NCBI RefSeq assembly: GCF_051401765.1
Contig: NW_027480464.1
Location: 2,976,001 to 3,040,000 of the forward strand
Source of the DNA: Calliopsis andreniformis
Taxonomy: Eukaryota; Arthropoda; Insecta; Hymenoptera; Andrenidae
DNA: 64,000 nt
Reading direction: 5' to 3'
Below are positions 1 to 13,328 of the stretch, in pieces. The position numbers and the translations under genes were made by a program. How positions within the stretch are numbered: position 1 is the stretch's first letter; every line of letters starts with the position of its first letter. The notes below the pieces were generated by a model. The model had not been told where the DNA came from, ran no database searches, and saw nothing but the letters and a program-made list of their open reading frames with translations.

Positions 1-1474
1 CAGTCCTCAATCCTCAATCCTCATCCATCAATCCTCAATGTTCAATCCTCAATACCCAATCCCCAATCTTCAATCCTCAATACTCAATCCTCAATCCTCA
101 ATCCTCAATCCTCAGTCCGCAAACCTCAATCCTGAATCCTCAATCCTGAATCCTCAAACTTCATCCCTCAGTCCTCAACAATCAGTTGTCAATCCACAAT
201 CCTCAATAGAATATCCTCAATTCACAGTTTTCAATACTCAATACTCAATCTGCAATCTTGAAACCTCTATCCACAAACGTGAATTCTCATCACTCAACCC
301 TCTACAATCAGTCCTCAATGTTCAATCCTCAATCCTCAATCCTCAATCCTCAATCCTCAATCGTCAATCTTTAATCCTCAATACTCAATCTTCAATCCTC
401 AATCCTCAATCCTTAATCCTCAATCCTCATTCTCCAATCCTCAATACCCAATCCTCAATCCTCATTCCTCAACCCTCAATCCTCAATTCTCAATCCTCAA
501 TCCTCAATTTTCAATCCTCATTCTTCAATCCTCAGTACCCAATACTCAATCTTGAATCCTCAATCCTCAATCCTCAATCGGCAGTCTTCAATCCTCAATA
601 CTCAATCTTCAATCCTCAATACTCAATCCTCAATCCTCATTCTTCAATCCTCAATACCCAATCCTCAATCCTCAATCTATAATCCTCAATCCTCAATCCT
701 CAATTCTCAATCCCCAGTCCTCAGTCCTCAGTCCTCAAACCTCAATCCTCAGCCCTCATTCCTCATCCTCAATCCTCAATCCTCAATCTTCAATCCTCAA
801 TCCTCAATACTTAATCTTCAATCCTCAATCCTCAATTCTCAATCCTCAATCCTCAATCCTCAATCCTCAATCCTCAATCCTCAATCCTCAATTGTCAGTC
901 TTCAATCCTCAATACTTAATCTTCAATCCTCAATCCTCAATCCGCAATCCTCAATCTTCAATCCTCAATCCTCAATCCTCAATCCTCACTTCTCAATCTT
1001 CAATCCTCAATCCTCAATCCTCAACCTTCAATCCTCAATCCTCAATCCTCAATCCTCAATCCTCAATCCTCATTCTTCAATCCTCAATACCCAATCCTCA
1101 ATCTTCAATCCACAATCCTCAATCCTCAATTCTCAATCCTCAATCCTCAATTTTCAATCCTCATTCTTCAATCCTCAATACCCAATCCTCAATCCTCAAT
1201 CTATAATCCTCAATCCTCAATCCTCAATTCTCAATCCCCAGTCCTCAGTCCTCAGTCCTCAAACCTCAATCCTCAACCCTCATTCCTCATCCTCAATCCT
1301 CAATCCTCAATCTTCAATCCTCAATCCTCAATACTTAATCTTCAATCCTCAATCCTCAATTCTCAATCCTCAATCCTCAATCCTCAATCCTCAATCCTCA
1401 ATCCTCAATCCTCAATTGTCAGTCTTCAATCCTCAATACTTAATCTTCAATCCTCAATCGTCAATCCGCAATCC
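1..1474 (+). repeat. Left edge block with 524-bp and 2.04-kb direct duplications
   Basis: Bases 1-880 recur at about 2,040-2,933. The offset changes from 2,039 to 2,032 to 2,053 because the copies differ by whole heptamers. Inside the block, about 630-1,010 recurs at about 1,154-1,534 with a constant 524-bp offset, including the phrase TCAATTGTCAGTC at 889 and 1,413. The array clearly continues beyond the left end of the window. No gene is present. Confidence 0.75.
203..321 (+). repeat. 119-bp degenerate core, copy 1 (type G)
   Basis: Seventeen variant heptamers with no indel, from TCAATAG to TCAATGT. Unit 4 is ACAGTTT, unit 8 GCAATCT, unit 9 TGAAACC, unit 11 ACAAACG. Private unit 12 is TGAATTC, which makes an EcoRI site at 281. 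Unit 15 is TCTACAA. Confidence 0.9.
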
Positions 1475-2039
1475 TCAATCTTCAATCCTCAATCCTCAAT
1501 CCTCAATCCTCACTTCTCAATCTTCAATCCTCAATACTCAATCTTCAATCCTCAATCCTCAATCCTCAATCCTCAATCCTCAATCCTCAATCATCAATCT
1601 TCAATCCTCAACACTCAATCTTCAATCCTCAATCCTCAATCCTCAATCCTCAATCCGCATTCTTCAATCCTCAATTCCCAATCCTCAATCCTCAATCTTT
1701 AATCCTCAATCCTCAATCCTCAATTCCAATCCTCAATCCTCAATTCTCAATACTCAATCCTCAATCCTCAGTCATCAAACCTCAATCCTCAACCCTCAGC
1801 CCTCATCGTCAATCCACAATCTTCTACCCTCAATACTCAATCTTCAATCCTCAATCCTCAATACTCAATCCTCAATCCGCATTCTTCAATCCTCAATACC
1901 CAATCCTCAATCCTCAATCATTAATCCTCAATCCTCTTTCCTCAATCCCCAATCTTCAATACCCAATCCTCAATCCTCAATCTTTAATCCTCAATCCTCA
2001 ATCCTCAATTCCAATCCTCAATCCTCAATCTTCAAACCT

Positions 2040-2933
2040 CAGTCCTCAATCCTCAATCCTCATCCATCAATCCTCAATGTTCAATCCTCAATACCCAATC
2101 CCCAATCTTCAATCCTCAATCCTCAATCCTCAATCCTCAATCCTCAATCCTCAGTCCGCAAACCTCAATCCTGAATCCTCAATCCTGAATCCTCAAACTT
2201 CATTCCTCAGTCCTCAACAATCAGTTGTCAATCCACAATCCTCAATAGAATATCCTCAATTCACAGTTTTCAATACTCAATACTCAATCTGCAATCTTGA
2301 AACCTCTATCCACAAACGTCAATTCTCATCACTCAACCCTCTACACTCAGTCCTCAATGTTCAATCCTCAATCCTCAATCCTCAATCCTCAATCGTCAAT
2401 CTTTAATCCTCAATACTCAATCTTCAATCCTCAATCCTCAATCCTTAATCCTCAATCCTCATTCTCCAATCCTCAATACACAATCCTCAATCCTCATTCC
2501 TCAACCCTCAATCCTCGATTCTCAATCCTCAATCCTCAATTTTCAATCCTCATTCTTCAATCCTCAGTACCCAATACTCAATCTTGAATCCTCAATCCTC
2601 AATCCTCAATCCTCAATCCTCAATCCTCAATCGTCAGTCTTCAATCCTCAATACTCAATCTTCAATCCTCAATACTCAATCCTCAATCCTCATTCTTCAA
2701 TCCTCAATACCCAATCCTCAATCCTCAATCTATAATCCTCAATCCTCAATCCTCAATTCTCAATCCCCAGTCCTCAGTCCTCAGTCCTCAAACCTCAATC
2801 CTCAACCCTCATTCCTTATCCTCAATCCTCAATCCTCAATCTTCAATCCTCAATCCTCAATACTTAATCTTCAATCCTCAATCCTCAATTCTCAATCCTC
2901 AATCCTCAATCCTCAATCCTCAATCCTCAATCC
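2040..2933 (+). repeat. Second copy of the 2.04-kb-spaced duplication
   Basis: This stretch matches 1-880 unit by unit, including the ATG-containing phrase at 38 and 2,077 and a 119-bp core at 203 and 2,242. The first core carries GAATTC at 281, where this copy has CAATTC. The match ends near 2,933, where this copy switches to CCCCAATCCTCATCC. Confidence 0.75.
2242..2360 (+). repeat. 119-bp degenerate core, copy 2 (type G)
   Basis: Unit 9 TGAAACC, unit 12 TCAATTC, unit 15 TCTACAC. It is the reference form of type G and opens the first G-A-P-C series. Confidence 0.9.
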
Positions 2934-3688
2934 TCAATCCTCAATCCCCAATCCTCATCCTTCAATCCTCAATACCCAATCCTCAATCTTCAATCCTCAA
3001 TCCTCAATCCGCAATCCTCATTCTTCAATCCTCAATACCCAATCCTCAATCCTCAATCTATAATCCTCAACCCTCAATCCTCAATTCTCAATTCTCAATC
3101 CTCAGTCCTCATTCTTCAATCCTCAATACCCAATCCTCAATCCTCAATCTATAATCCTCAATCCTCAATCCTCAATTCTCAATCCTCAATCCTCAGTCCT
3201 CAGTCCTCAAACCTCAATCCTCAACCCTCATTCCTCATCCTCAATCCTCAATCCTCAACCTTCAATCCTCAATCCTCAATCCTCAATCCTCAATCCTCAA
3301 TCCTCATTCTTCAATCCTCAATACCCAATCCTCAATCTTCAATCCACAATCCTCAATCCTCAATTCTCAATCCTCAATCCTCAATTTTCAATCCTCATTC
3401 TTCAATCCTCAATCCTCAACCCTCAATCCTCAATCCTCAATCCTCAATCCTCATTCTTCAATCCTCAATACCCAATCCTCAATCTTCAATCCTCAATCCT
3501 CAATCCTCAACCCTCAATAGTCAATCTTCAATCCTCAACCCTCAATCCTCAATCCTCAGCCTTCAATCCTCAATACTCAGTCTCCAATCCTCAATCCTCA
3601 GTCCTCAAACCCCAGTTCTGAATCCTTAATCCTGAATCCTTAATCCTCGGCCCTCAGTCCTCAACAATCAGTCGTCTATCCTCAATCC

Positions 3689-3807
3689 TCAATAGAATAT
3701 CCTCAATTCACAGTTTTCAATACTCAATACTCAATCTGCAATCTTCAAACCTCTATCCACAAACGTCAATTATCATCACTCAACCCTCAACACTCAGTCC
3801 TCAATGT
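3689..3807 (+). repeat. 119-bp degenerate core, copy 3 (type A)
   Basis: Unit 9 TCAAACC, unit 12 TCAATTA, unit 15 TCAACAC. The left flank has the TCGTCTATCC form that accompanies type A. Confidence 0.9.
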
Positions 3808-4790
3808 TCAATCCTCAATCCTCAATCCTCAATCTTCAATCCTCAATCCTCAATCCACAATTCTCAATCGTCAATCCTCAATCCTCAATCCTCATTCTTC
3901 AATCCTCAATATCCAATCCTCAATCCTCAATCTATAATCCTCAACCCTCAATCCTCAATTCTCAATCCTCAATCCTCAGTCCTCATTCTTCAATCCTCAA
4001 TACCCAATCCTCAATCCTCAATCTATAATACTCAATCCTCAATCCTCAATTCTCAATCCTCAATCCTCAGTCCTCAGTCCTCAAACCTCAATCCTCAACC
4101 CTGATTACTCATCCTCAATCCTCAATCCTCAACCTTCAATCATCAATCCTCAATCCTCAATCCTCAATACTCAATCCTCATTCTTCAATCCTCAATGCCC
4201 AATCCTCAATCTTCAATCCTCAATCCTCAATCCTCAATTCTCAATCCTCAATCCTCAATTTTCAATCCTCATTCTTCAATCCTCAATCCTCAACCCTCAA
4301 CCATCATCGTCAATCCTCAATCTTCAATCCTCAATCCTCAATCTTCAATGCTCAATACACAATCTTCAAACCTCAATCCTCAATTCTCAAGCCTCAATCC
4401 TCAATCCTCAATCCTCAATCCTCAATCCTCAATCCTCAATCGTCAGTCTTCAATCCTCAATACTCAATTATCAATCCTCAATCCTCAATCCTCAATCCAC
4501 AATCCTCATTCTCAATCCTCAATACCCAATCCTCAATCCTCAATCTATAATCCTCAAACCTCAATCCTCAATTCTCAATCCTCAATCCTCAGTCCTCAGT
4601 CCTCAAACCTCAATCCTCAACCCTCATTCCTCATCCTCCATCCTCAATCCTCAATCTTCAATCCTCAATCCTCAATCCTCAATACTCAACCCTCAATCCT
4701 CAGTCCTCAAACCTCAATCCCGAATCCTCAATCCTGAACCCTCAATCTTCAGCCCTCAGTCCTCAACAATCAATTGTCAATCCTCAATCC

Positions 4791-4909
4791 TCAATAGAAT
4801 ATCCTCAATTCACAGTTTTCAAGACTCAATACTCAATCTGCAATCTTCAAACCTCTATCCACAAACGTCAATTCTCATCACTCAACCCTCAACACTCAGT
4901 CCTCAATGT
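4791..4909 (+). repeat. 119-bp degenerate core, copy 4 (type P)
   Basis: Unit 5 is TCAAGAC, unit 9 TCAAACC, unit 12 TCAATTC. It is followed by TCAATCC ACAATCC TTAA. Confidence 0.9.
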
Positions 4910-5054
4910 TCAATCCTCAATCCACAATCCTTAATCCTCAATCGTCAATCTTCAATCCTCAATACTCAATCTTCAATAACCAATACTCAATCTTCAATCT
5001 TCAATCCTCAATCCTCAATCCCCAATTCTCAATCCTCAATCCTCAATCCACAGT

Positions 5055-5690
5055 CCTCAAACCTCAATCCTCAACCCTCAGCCCTCATCGTCAATACTCA
5101 ATCTTCAATCCTCAATCCTCAATATTCAATGCTCAATACTCAATCTTCAATACTCAATCCTCAATTCTCAATCCTCAATCATCAATCCTCAATCCTCAAT
5201 CCTCAATCCTCTATCATCAATCGTCAGTCTTCAATCCTCAATACTCAATCTTCAATCCTCAATCCTCAATACTCAATCCTCAATCCGCATTCTTCAATCC
5301 TCAATACCCAATGCTCAATCCTCAATCTTTAATCCTCAATCCTCAATCCTCAATTCTCAATCCTCAATCCTCAATCCTCAGTCCTCAAACCTCAATCCTC
5401 AACCCTCAGACCTCATCGTCAATCCTCAATCTTCAATCCCCAATCCTCAATCTTCAATGCTCAATACTCAATCTTCAATACTCAATCCTCAATTCTCAAT
5501 CCTCAATCCTCAATCCTCACTCCTCAATCCTCAATCCTCAATCACCAATCGTCAGTCTTCAATCCTCAATACTCAATCTTCAATCCTCAATCCTCAATAC
5601 TCAATCCTCAATCCGCATTCTTCAATCCTCAATACCCAATCCTCAATCCTCAATCTTTAATCCTCAATCCTCAATCCTCAATCCTCAATC
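5055..5690 (+). repeat. 328-bp intermediate repeat, tandem pair 1
   Basis: Two neighbouring units of about 328 bp share the order: CAACCCTCAG phrase, 6-bp unit TCATCG, TCAATGC, a run with TCAATCG TCAGTCT, then CCGCATTCTTC and a TTTAATCC end. Matching points are 5,129 and 5,457. The length is 47 heptamers minus one base because each contains a single 6-bp unit. The pair is inherited in later large copies. Confidence 0.7.
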
Positions 5691-6556
5691 TTCAATCCTC
5701 AATACTCAATCTTCAATCCTCAATCCACAATCCTCAATCCTCAATCCTCATTCTTCAATCCTCAATACCCAATGCTCAATCTTCAATCCTCAATCCTCAA
5801 TCCTCAATTCTCAATCCTCGATCCTCCATTTTCAATCCTCATTCTTCAATCCTCAATACCCAATACTCAATCTTCAATCCTCAATCCTCAATCCTCAATC
5901 CTCAATTCTCAATCCTCAACTCTCAGTCCTCAGACCTCAAACCTCAATCCTCAACACTCAACCCTCATCGTCAATCCTCAATCCTCAATCCTCAATACTC
6001 AATCTTCAATCCTCAATACTCAATCTTCAATCCTCAATCCACAATCCTCAATCCTCAATCCTCATTCTTCAATCCTCAATACCCAATCCTCAATCTTCAA
6101 TCCTCAATCCTCAATACTCAATCTTCAATCCTCAATCCTCAATCCTGAATCCTCAATCCTCATTCTTCAATCCTCAATACCCAATCCTCAATCCTCAATC
6201 TTTAATCCTCAATCCTCAATCCTCAATTCTCAATCCTCAATCCTCAGTCCGCAGTACTCAAACCTCAACCCTCAACCCTCATCCCTCATCCTCAATCCTC
6301 AATCCTCCATCTTCAACCCACAATACTCAGTCCCCAATCCTCAATCTTCAAACCTCAACCCTCAATTCTCAATCCTCAATCATCAATCCTCAATCCTCAA
6401 TCCTCAATCCTCAATCCTCAACCGTCAATCTTCAATCCTCAGACCTCAAACATCAATACTCAACCCTCAGTCCTCGTTCTCAATCCACAACCATCAATCC
6501 TCAACCCTCAACCATCAGGCCTCAATACTCAACCATCAATCCTCAATTCTCAATAC

Positions 6557-6696
6557 TCAATAGAATATCCTGAACTCTCATGGTTCAATACTCAATCCAC
6601 AATATTCAATAATCAAACCTCAATCCTCAAACATCTATTCTCAACACTCAATCCTCAACACTCAGTCCTCTCACTTCAATCCTCCATCCTCAACCC
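6557..6696 (+). repeat. 140-bp second element, copy 1
   Basis: Twenty in-phase units starting TCAATAG AATATCC TGAACTC. They include TCATGGT, ACAATAT, TCAATAA and TCTCACT, and end TCCATCC TCAACCC. The 14-bp start is shared with the 119-bp core, and a third occurrence of that start follows 238 bp after this one at 6,795. The ACAATATTC phrase contains an SspI site. Confidence 0.9.
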
Positions 6697-7394
6697 TCAA
6701 TCCTCAGTCCTCAAACCTCAATCCCGAATCCTCAATCCTGAATCCTCAATCTACAGCCCTCAGTCCTCAACAATCAATTGTCAATCGTCAATCCTCAATA
6801 GAATATCCTCACATCTCAATCCTCAATCCTCGATCCTCAGACCTCAAACATCAATACTCAGCCCTCAGTCCTCGTCCTCAATCCACAACACTCAATCCTC
6901 AATACTCAATCATCAACACTCAATCCTCAATGTTCAATCTGCGATACCCAATCCTCAATGTTCAATCCTCAATCCTCAATCCTCAATCATGAATCTTCAA
7001 TCCTCAATACTCAATCTTCAGTCCTCAATCCTCATTTCTCAATCCTCAATCCTCAATCCTCAATCCTCAATCCTCAGTCCTCAATCCTCAATCATCAGTC
7101 TTCAATCCTCAATACTCAATCTTCAATCCTCAATCCTCAACCCTCAATCCTCAACTCTCATTCTTCAATCCTCAATACCCAATCCTCAATCTTCAATCCT
7201 CAATCCTCAATCCTCAATTCTCAATAGTCAATCTTCAATCCTCAATCCTCAATCCCCAGTCCTCAGTCTTCAATCATCAATACTCAATTTCAATCATCAT
7301 TCCTCAGTCCTCAAACCTCAATTCTGAATCCTCAATCCTGAATCCTTAATCCTCGGCCCTCAGTCCTCAACAATCAGTTGTCAATCCTCAATCC

Positions 7395-7513
7395 TCAATA
7401 GAATATCCTCAATTCACAGTTTTCAATACTCAATACTCAATCTGCAATCTTCAAACCTCTATCCACAAACGTCAATCCTCATCACTCAACCCCCAACACT
7501 CAGTCCTCAATGT
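7395..7513 (+). repeat. 119-bp degenerate core, copy 5 (type C)
   Basis: Unit 12 is TCAATCC and unit 15 CCAACAC. It closes the first G-A-P-C series. Confidence 0.9.
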
Positions 7514-8950
7514 TCAATCCTCAATCCTCAATCCTCAATCCTCAATCGTCAATCTTCAACCCTCACTACTCAATCTTCAATCCTCAATCCTCAATCCTCA
7601 ATCCCCAATCCTCATTCTTCAATCCTCAATACCCAATCCTCAATCTTCAATCCTCAATCCTCAATCCTCAATTCTCAATCCTCAATCCTCAATTTTCAAT
7701 CCTCTTTCTTCAATCCTCAATACCCAATACTCAATCTTGAATCCTCAATCCTCAATCCTCAATCCTCAATTCTCAATCCTCAATCCCCAGTCCTCAGTCC
7801 TCAAACCTCAACCCTCAACCCTCAGCCCTCATCGTCAATCCTCGATCTTCAATCCTCAATCCTCAATCTTCAATGCTCAATACTCAATCTTCAATCCTCA
7901 AGCCTCAGTCCTCAATCCTCAATCCTCAATCCTCAATCCTCAATCCTCAATCCTCAATCCTCAATCGTCAGTCTTCAATCCTCAATACTCAATCATCAAT
8001 CCTCAATCCTCAATCCTCAATCCTCAATCCTTATTCTTCAATCCTCAATACCCAATCCTCAATCCTCAATCTATAATCCTCAAACCTCAATCCCCAATTC
8101 TCAATCCTCAATCCTCAGTCCTCAGTCCTCAAACCTCAATCCTCAACCCTGATTCCTCATCCTCAATCCTCAATCCTCAACCTTCAATCTTCAATCCTCA
8201 ATCCTCAATCCTCAATCCTCACTTCTCAATCTTCAATCCTCAATACTCAATCTTCAATCCTCAATCCTCAATCCTCAATCCTCAATCCTCAATCCTCAAT
8301 CATCAATCTTCAATCCTCAACACTCAATCTTCAATCCTCAATCCTCAATCCTCAATCCTCAATCCGCATTCTTCAATCCTCAATTCCCAATCCTCAATCC
8401 TCAATCTTTAATCCTCAATCCTCAATCCTCAATTCCAATCCTCAATCCTCAATTCTCAATACTCAATCCTCAATCCTCAGTCATCAAACCTCAATCCTCA
8501 ACCCTCAGCCCTCATCGTCAATCCACAATCTTCTACCCTCAATACTCAATCTTCAATCCTCAATCCTCAATACTCAATCCTCAATCCGCATTCTTCAATC
8601 CTCAATACCCAATCCTCAATCCTCAATCATTAATCCTCAATCCTCTTTCCTCAATCCCCAATCTTCAATACCCAATCCTCAATCCTCAATCTTTAATCCT
8701 CAATCCTCAATCCTCAATTCCAATCCTCAATCCTCAATCTTCAAACCTCAGTCCTCAATCCTCAATCCTCATCCATCAATCCTCAACGTTCAATCCTCAA
8801 TACCCAATCCCCAATCTTCAATCCTCAATCCTCAATCCTCAATCCTCAATCCTCAATCCTCAGTCCGCAAACCTCAATCCTGAATCCTCAATCCTGAATC
8901 CTCAAACTTCATTCCTCAGTCCTCAACAATCAGTTGTCAATCCACAATCC

Positions 8951-9069
8951 TCAATAGAATATCCTCAATTCACAGTTTTCAATACTCAATACTCAATCTG
9001 CAATCTTGAAACCTCTATCCACAAACGTCAATTCTCATCACTCAACCCTCTACACTCAGTCCTCAATGT
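8951..9069 (+). repeat. 119-bp degenerate core, copy 6 (type G)
   Basis: Same form as the core at 2,242, from which it is 6,709 bp away. Confidence 0.9.
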
Positions 9070-9810
9070 TCAATCCTCAATCCTCAATCCTCAATCCTCA
9101 ATCGTCAATCTTTAATCCTCAATTCTCAATCCCCAGTCCTCAGTCCTCAGTCCTCAAACCTCAATCCTCAACCCTCATTCCTTATCCTCAATCCTCAATC
9201 CTCAATCTTCAATCCTCAATCCTCAATACTTAATCTTCAATCCTCAATCCTCAATTCTCAATCCTCAATCCTCAATCCTCAATCCTCAATCCTCAATCCT
9301 CAATCCTCAATCCCCAATCCTCATCCTTCAATCCTCAATACCCAATCCTCAATCTTCAATCCTCAATCCTCAATCCTCAACCTTCAATCCTCAATCCTCA
9401 ATCCTCAATCCTCAATCCTCAATCCTCATTCTTCAATCCTCAATACCCAATCCTCAATCTTCAATCCACAATCCTCAATCCTCAATTCTCAATCCTCAAT
9501 CCTCAATTTTCAATCCTCATTCTTCAATCCTCAATCCTCAACCCTCAATCCTCAATCCTCAATCCTCAATCCTCATTCTTCAATCCTCAATACCCAATCC
9601 TCAATCTTCAATCCTCAATCCTCAATCCTCAACCCTCAATAGTCAATCTTCAATCCTCAACCCTCAATCCTCAATCCTCAGCCTTCAATCCTCAATACTC
9701 AGTCTCCAATCCTCAATCCTCAGTCCTCAAACCCCAGTTCTGAATCCTTAATCCTGAATCCTTAATCCTCGGCCCTCAGTCCTCAACAATCAGTCGTCTA
9801 TCCTCAATCC

Positions 9811-9929
9811 TCAATAGAATATCCTCAATTCACAGTTTTCAATACTCAATACTCAATCTGCAATCTTCAAACCTCTATCCACAAACGTCAATTATCATCA
9901 CTCAACCCTCAACACTCAGTCCTCAATGT
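9811..9929 (+). repeat. 119-bp degenerate core, copy 7 (type A)
   Basis: Same form as 3,689. It lies 860 bp after its G partner, against 1,447 bp in the first series, because of the 343-bp and 244-bp losses. Confidence 0.9.
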
Positions 9930-11017
9930 TCAATCCTCAATCCTCAATCCTCAATCCTCAATCCTCAACCTTCAATCCTCAATACTCAATCTTCAATCCT
10001 CAATCCTCAATCCTCAATCCTCAATCCTCATCCTTCAATCCTCAATACCCAATCCTCAATCTTCAATCCTCAATCCTCAATCCACAATTCTCAATCGTCA
10101 ATCCTCAATCCTCAATCCTCATTCTTCAATCCTCAATATCCAATCCTCAATCCTCAATCTATAATCCTCAACCCTCAATCCTCAATTCTCAATCCTCAAT
10201 CCTCAGTCCTCATTCTTCAATCCTCAATACCCAATCCTCAATCCTCAATCTATAATACTCAATCCTCAATCCTCAATTCTCAATCCTCAATCCTCAGTCC
10301 TCAGTCCTCAAACCTCAATCCTCAACCCTGATTACTCATCCTCAATCCTCAATCCTCAACCTTCAATCATCAATCCTCAATCCTCAATCCTCAATCCTCA
10401 ATCCTCATTCTTCAATCCTCAATGCCCAATCCTCAATCTTCAATCCTCAATCCTCAATCCTCAATTCTCAATCCTCAATCCTCAATTTTCAATCCTCATT
10501 CTTCAATCCTCAATCCTCAACCCTCAACCATCATCGTCAATCCTCAATCTTCAATCCTCAATCCTCAATCTTCAATGCTCAATACACAATCTTCAAACCT
10601 CAATCCTCAATTCTCAAGCCTCAATCCTCAATCCTCAATCCTCAATCCTCAATCCTCAATCCTCAATCGTCAGCCTTCAATCCTCAATACTCAATTATCA
10701 ATCCTCAATCCTCAATCCTCAATCCACAATCCTCATTCTCAATCCTCAATACCCAATCCTCAATCCTCAATCTATAATCCTCAAACCTCAATCCTCAATT
10801 CTCAATCCTCAATCCTCAGTCCTCAGTCCTCAAACCTCAATCCTCAACCCTCATTCCTCATCCTCCATCCTCAATCCTCAATCTTCAATCCTCAATCCTC
10901 AATCCTCAATACTCAACCCTCAATCCTCAGTCCTCAAACCTCAATCCCGAATCCTCAATCCTGAACCCTCAATCTTCAGCCCTCAGTCCTCAACAATCAA
11001 TTGTCAATCCTCAATCC

Positions 11018-11136
11018 TCAATAGAATATCCTCAATTCACAGTTTTCAAGTCTCAATACTCAATCTGCAATCTTCAAACCTCTATCCACAAACGTCAATT
11101 CTCATCACTCAACCCTCAACACTCAGTCCTCAATGT
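11018..11136 (+). repeat. 119-bp degenerate core, copy 8 (type P)
   Basis: Unit 5 is TCAAGTC rather than TCAAGAC. This sub-variant recurs at 21,549 and 27,927. Confidence 0.9.
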
Positions 11137-11281
11137 TCAATCCTCAATCCACAATCCTTAATCCTCAATCGTCAATCTTCAATCCTCAATACTCAATCTT
11201 CAATAACCAATACTCAATCTTCAATCTTCAATCCTCAATCCTCAATCCCCAATTCTCAATCCTCAATCCTCAATCCACAGT

Positions 11282-11917
11282 CCTCAAACCTCAATCCTCA
11301 ACCCTCAGCCCTCATCGTCAATACTCAATCTTCAATCCTCAATCCTCAATATTCAATGCTCAATACTCAATCTTCAATACTCAATCCTCAATTCTCAATC
11401 CTCAATCATCAATCCTCAATCCTCAATCCTCAATCCTCTATCATCAATCGTCAGTCTTCAATCCTCAATACTCAATCTTCAATCCTCAATCCTCAATACT
11501 CAATCCTCAATCCGCATTCTTCAATCCTCAATACCCAATGCTCAATCCTCAATCTTTAATCCTCAATCCTCAATCCTCAATTCTCAATCCTCAATCCTCA
11601 ATCCTCAGTCCTCAAACCTCAATCCTCAACCCTCAGACCTCATCGTCAATCCTCAATCTTCAATCCCCAATCCTCAATCTTCAATGCTCAATACTCAATC
11701 TTCAATACTCAATCCTCAATTCTCAATCCTCAATCCTCAATCCTCACTCCTCAATCCTCAATCCTCAATCATCAATCGTCAGTCTTCAATCCTCAATACT
11801 CAATCTTCAATCCTCAATCCTCAATACTCAATCCTCAATCCGCATTCTTCAATCCTCAATACCCAATCCTCAATCCTCAATCTTTAATCCTCAATCCTCA
11901 ATCCTCAATCCTCAATC
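11282..11917 (+). repeat. 328-bp intermediate repeat, tandem pair 2
   Basis: This pair matches the one at 5,055-5,690 with a 6,227-bp offset; matching points are 11,356 and 11,684. A T in the second unit (TCAATCATCAATCG) replaces the CACC form seen near 5,540. Confidence 0.7.
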
Positions 11918-12371
11918 TTCAATCCTCAATACTCAATCTTCAATCCTCAATCCACAATCCTCAATCCTCAATCCTCATTCTTCAATCCTCAATACCCAAT
12001 CCTCAATCCTCAATCTTTAATCCTCAATCCTCAATCCTCAATTCTCAATCCTCAATCCTCAGTCCGCAGTACTCAAACCTCAACCCTCAACCCTCATCCC
12101 TCATCCTCAATCCTCAATCCTCCATCTTCAACCCTCAATACTCAGTCCCCAATCCTCAATCTTCAAACCTCAACCCTCAATTCTCAATCCTCAATCATCA
12201 ATCCTCAATCCTCAATCCTCAATCCTCAATCCTCAACCGTCAATCTTCAATCCTCAGACCTCAAACATCAATACTCAACCCTGAGTCCTCGTTCTCAATC
12301 CACAACCATCAATCCTCAACCCTCAACCATCAGTCCTCAATACTCAACCATCAATCCTCAATTCTCAATAC

Positions 12372-12511
12372 TCAATAGAATATCCTGAACTCTCATGGTT
12401 CAATACTCAATCCACAATATTCAATAATCAAACCTCAATCCTCAAACATCTATTCTCAACACTCAATCCTCAACACTCAGTCCTCTCACTTCAATCCTCC
12501 ATCCTCAACCC
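12372..12511 (+). repeat. 140-bp second element, copy 2
   Basis: Unit 3 TGAACTC. The next 14-bp motif is 238 bp on, at 12,610. Confidence 0.9.
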
Positions 12512-13209
12512 TCAATCCTCAGTCCTCAAACCTCAATCCCGAATCCTCAATCCTGAATCCTCAATCTACAGCCCTCAGTCCTCAACAATCAATTGTCAAT
12601 CGTCAATCCTCAATAGAATATCCTCACATCTCAATCCTCAATCCTCGATCCTCAGACCTCAAACATCAATACTCAGCCCTCAGTCCTCGTCCTCAATCCA
12701 CAACACTCAATCCTCAATACTCAATCATCAACACTCAATCCTCAATGTTCAATCTGCGATACCCAATCCTCAATGTTCAATCCTCAATCCTCAATCCTCA
12801 ATCATGAATCTTCAATCCTCAATACTCAATCTTCAGTCCTCAATCCTCATTTCTCAATCCTCAATCCTCAATCCTCAATCCTCAATCCTCAGTCCTCAAT
12901 CCTCAATCATCAGTCTTCAATCCTCAATACTCAATCTTCAATCCTCAATCCTCAACCCTCAATCCTCAACTCTCATTCTTCAATCCTCAATACCCAATCC
13001 TCAATCTTCAATCCTCAATCCTCAATCCTCAATTCTCAATAGTCAATCTTCAATCCTCAATCCTCAATCCCCAGTCCTCAGTCTTCAATCATCAATACTC
13101 AATTTCAATCATCATTCCTCAGTCCTCAAACCTCAATTCTGAATCCTCAATCCTGAATCCTTAATCCTCGGCCCTCAGTCCTCAACAATCAGTTGTCAAT
13201 CCTCAATCC

Positions 13210-13328
13210 TCAATAGAATATCCTCAATTCACAGTTTTCAATACTCAATACTCAATCTGCAATCTTCAAACCTCTATCCACAAACGTCAATCCTCATCAC
13301 TCAACCCCCAACACTCAGTCCTCAATGT
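13210..13328 (+). repeat. 119-bp degenerate core, copy 9 (type C)
   Basis: Same form as 7,395, offset 5,815 bp. Confidence 0.9.

Larger units (their letters stand above)
1475..8138 (+). repeat. Higher-order unit G-A-P-C, copy 1 (about 6.7 kb)
   Basis: The block carries core types G, A, P and C at 2,242, 3,689, 4,791 and 7,395, and a 140-bp element at 6,557. It aligns to about 8,184-13,953. The offset steps from 6,709 to 6,366, 6,122, 6,227 and 5,815, implying in the second copy losses of 343, 244 and 412 bp and a gain of 105 bp. The steps sum exactly. Either copy could be ancestral at each indel. Confidence 0.8.

Noticed and set aside
203..321. The 119-bp core as a remnant of a transposon or foreign insertion
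   Set aside because: Every one of its 17 units can be derived from TCAATCC by substitution, with exact 7-bp phase across both borders. It is diverged satellite, not an insertion.
552..2174. 540-codon frame that could suggest a repetitive structural or surface protein
   Set aside because: Its homologous segment about 6.7 kb downstream is broken by frame changes, and the other two frames are equally open. Selection for protein is not seen.
6557..6696. ATG in TCATGGTTC of the 140-bp element as a Kozak-like start
   Set aside because: The reading frame after it is ordinary repeat. The base change at 53,813 and 62,814 gives CATGTTT, and no conserved downstream frame follows.
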